In this document: positions 4,583 through 5,658 of the stretch, piece after piece
Numbering within the stretch: position 1 is the first letter of the stretch
How the letters are laid out: each line of letters opens with the position of its first letter
DNA from: Pigmentiphaga sp.
GTDB lineage: Bacteria; Pseudomonadota; Gammaproteobacteria; Burkholderiales; Burkholderiaceae_B
Length of the DNA stretch: 5,658 bases
NCBI GenBank assembly: GCA_023228945.1
Contig: JALOAI010000065.1
Coordinates: forward strand, 1 to 5,658
Direction of reading: 5' to 3'
Notes under the pieces: generated by a model
What the model saw: only the letters and a program-made list of their open reading frames with translations
The model's database searches: none
What the model was told of the DNA's origin: nothing
Translations under genes and position numbers: made by a program

Positions 4583-5071
4583 ATGACCGATACCGACAAA
4601 CCAGCCACGCCGGAATTCGACATGGCCGCCAGCGTCGCGCGCTTCTTCGCCGAGCGCGATGAGCGCAACCGTCGCGCTGAAGCGGTCCGTCCCGACAACA
4701 AGACGGCGCTGTTCGATGCGCTGGCCGCCGCAGGCATCACTCTCGTGACCGTCACCTTCGACGGTTCTGGCGACAGCGGCCAGATCGAGGACATCACCGC
4801 GCAATCGGACGACCGGACCGTGGACCTGCCGCAGGGCGAGATCACCATTGCCACGGTGGCATGGGGAACCGACAAGGTGACCGCAATCTCAATGGGCGTT
4901 GAGGCGGCCATCGAACAGCTCGCCTATGACTTCCTCTCGGAAACCCATGGCGGCTGGGAGAACAATGATGGCGCCTATGGCGAGTTCAGCTTCGATGTGG
5001 CGGCGCGCACCATCACGCTCGACTACAACGAGCGCTACACCGCCACCGAATTCTACAGTCACGAGTTCTGA
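4583..5071 (+). CDS. DUF6878-like protein (162 aa)
   Basis: From memory the text matches the family called DUF6878, seen on alphaproteobacterial mobile elements; function unknown. The order is a charged N-terminal helix (M-A-A-S-V-A-R-F-F-A-E-R-D-E-R-N, 14-29), N-K-T-A-L-F-D-A-L-A-A-A-G-I (39-52), a strand V-T-V-T-F-D leading into the acidic glycine loop D-G-S-G-D-S-G-Q-I-E-D (60-70), a helix S-M-G-V-E-A-A-I-E-Q-L-A-Y-D-F-L (103-118), then the conspicuous H-G-G-W-E-N-N-D-G-A-Y-G-E-F (122-135) and a final strand with D-Y-N-E-R-Y. The acidic loop could bind a metal or carry catalytic acids, but this is inference. GGAGG (4570-4574) supports the ATG at 4583; the same frame is open upstream to 4427 but through the hairpin region. 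Ten bases separate it from the next gene. Confidence 0.75.
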   Translation: MTDTDKPATPEFDMAASVARFFAERDERNRRAEAVRPDNKTALFDALAAAGITLVTVTFDGSGDSGQIEDITAQSDDRTVDLPQGEITIATVAWGTDKVTAISMGVEAAIEQLAYDFLSETHGGWENNDGAYGEFSFDVAARTITLDYNERYTATEFYSHEF

Positions 5072-5081
5072 GGGGGCGGAA

Positions 5082-5462
5082 ATGGCACATCCCTATCATC
5101 ATGCGCTCTCGTCGGTGAAGAAATGGGGCGGCACGGTCGAGGATTACTTGCCCATCCATAGCTGGTTCGATGCCAGCAAGGAGATCCTGGCCGATTTTCG
5201 TCATCGCGCGCTTCGCCACCATGCCGAGGGCATCTTCATGGCCGAGACCATTTTCGGGGCGACGATCACCCTGTCCACCGGCAGGGTGATCCCGGCCCGA
5301 TGGGTCGGGGAGCAGCATGTCCGCGAGGATCTGGGCCGTATCCCGTCCTTCGCCGATTGGGCGCGGGCAATCCACCCGGCGCCTTGGATGGGGCGGACGC
5401 AGCGGATCGAGGCGGAGGTCGATCCGCATTGCGTCAATGGCCGACTTCAGGAAGAAGTCTGA
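5082..5462 (+). CDS. DUF6915-like His-rich protein (126 aa)
   Basis: From memory this matches DUF6915, a family found on phages and mobile elements; function unknown. Typical text is M-A-H-P-Y-H-H-A-L-S-S (1-11), K-W-G-G (14-17), Y-L-P-I-H-S-W-F-D (22-30), the helix F-R-H-R-A-L-R-H-H-A-E-G-I-F-M-A-E (39-55), then G-E-Q-H-V-R-E-D-L-G-R-I-P-S-F-A-D-W (76-93) and P-A-P-W-M (99-103). Histidines at 3, 6, 7, 26, 41, 46, 47 and 79, with D30, E55 and D83, could build a metal site; this is inference. A GGGGG run (5072-5076) 5 bases before the ATG at 5082 is the likely SD. The 10-base gap to the upstream stop suggests translational coupling. The last 20 residues are more variable-looking. Confidence 0.78.
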   Translation: MAHPYHHALSSVKKWGGTVEDYLPIHSWFDASKEILADFRHRALRHHAEGIFMAETIFGATITLSTGRVIPARWVGEQHVREDLGRIPSFADWARAIHPAPWMGRTQRIEAEVDPHCVNGRLQEEV

Positions 5463-5501
5463 GCAGTCGCGTCAGCCTCCCCCTTATGAAAGCCTCTTGC
5501 C

Positions 5502-5658
5502 ATGCTCAGCCATATCGTCATCTCCGTCCTGCTCTGCACGGCTTCCTGCGAACCGGCGGAAATCCGCGTCTGGGACGGTGACTCGATCCGGCTGGGTATG
5601 GGACAGCAGTCCGAAGCTGTTCGGATATTCAACATCGACGCTCCCGAAATGGAGGGCC
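5502..5658 (+). CDS. SNase-like thermonuclease, 3'-truncated by window edge
   Basis: The visible 52 residues begin with a short hydrophobic leader (M-L-S-H-I-V-I-S-V-L-L-C-T-A-S-C), probably a Sec signal peptide; the lipobox is not canonical. The nuclease domain then opens with I-R-V-W-D-G-D-S-I-R-L (21-31) and V-R-I-F-N-I-D-A-P-E (40-49). By motif alignment to staphylococcal nuclease, D27, R41, D46 and E49 correspond to D21, R35, D40 and E43, with the same spacing, so the visible half of the active site is intact. The second catalytic arginine (R87) lies beyond the window. The start at 5502 is the first in frame after an in-frame TGA at 5487-5489; its SD is weak (GAAAG, 5488-5492). Such enzymes are Ca-dependent phosphodiesterases of DNA and RNA and would act in the periplasm or outside. 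It lies 39 bases after the DUF6915-like gene. Confidence 0.8.
   Translation, partial: MLSHIVISVLLCTASCEPAEIRVWDGDSIRLGMGQQSEAVRIFNIDAPEMEG

Noticed and set aside
5300..5581. 93-codon + strand open frame overlapping the DUF6915-like gene end and the nuclease start
   Set aside because: Wrong frame relative to the SNase motifs (D-G-D-S, R-I-F-N-I-D-A-P-E) and to the DUF6915-like gene; it is a shadow.

Overview
The window is GC-rich DNA (about two thirds G+C by eye) with alphaproteobacterial codon use. The gene set resembles the plasmid or integrative-element cargo that I know from Rhizobiales, Sphingomonadales and relatives: a DUF2958 protein, a long ParB-domain protein without ParA, and a run of small proteins known mainly as DUF families (DUF6117, DUF6878 and DUF6915 from memory), ending in a staphylococcal-nuclease-like gene. 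All intact genes lie on the + strand. No tRNA, rRNA, transposase, integrase or CRISPR array is visible. The organism and element assignments are inferences from gene content.

Layout: 1-303 is the C-terminal part of a DUF2958 gene. 304-426 is a leader that can fold so that its closing stem reaches the Shine-Dalgarno (SD) of the ParB-domain gene (427-2577). 2578-2675 holds two strong hairpins, the second followed directly by the ribosome binding site of an unrecognised 158-aa gene (2676-3152). A second copy of this hairpin-plus-TTCGTTTCAGGAG module precedes a DUF6117 gene (3224-3490), which overlaps an unrecognised 97/98-aa gene (3487-3783). 3784-4207 has no intact gene. It carries a decayed, inverted copy of the next gene and that gene's leader (about 3845-4014, - strand), a nested palindrome (4089-4125), and the structured leader of a 54-aa hydrophobic microprotein (4208-4372). 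4373-4582 is packed with inverted repeats and ends at the ribosome binding site of the DUF6878 gene (4583-5071). The DUF6915 gene (5082-5462) follows closely, then a nuclease gene cut by the window end (5502-5658).

How the genes work together: close spacing and common orientation suggest one or a few co-transcribed units. The ParB-domain protein probably binds DNA as part of maintenance or regulation of the host element. The roles of the small DUF proteins are unknown. The most distinctive point is regulatory: several genes carry compact hairpin leaders ending at or inside the SD. This suggests that expression is tuned gene by gene through RNA structure, either by attenuation or by control of translation initiation, rather than by one operon promoter. 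All structures were found by reading inverted repeats by eye, with no folding energies computed.
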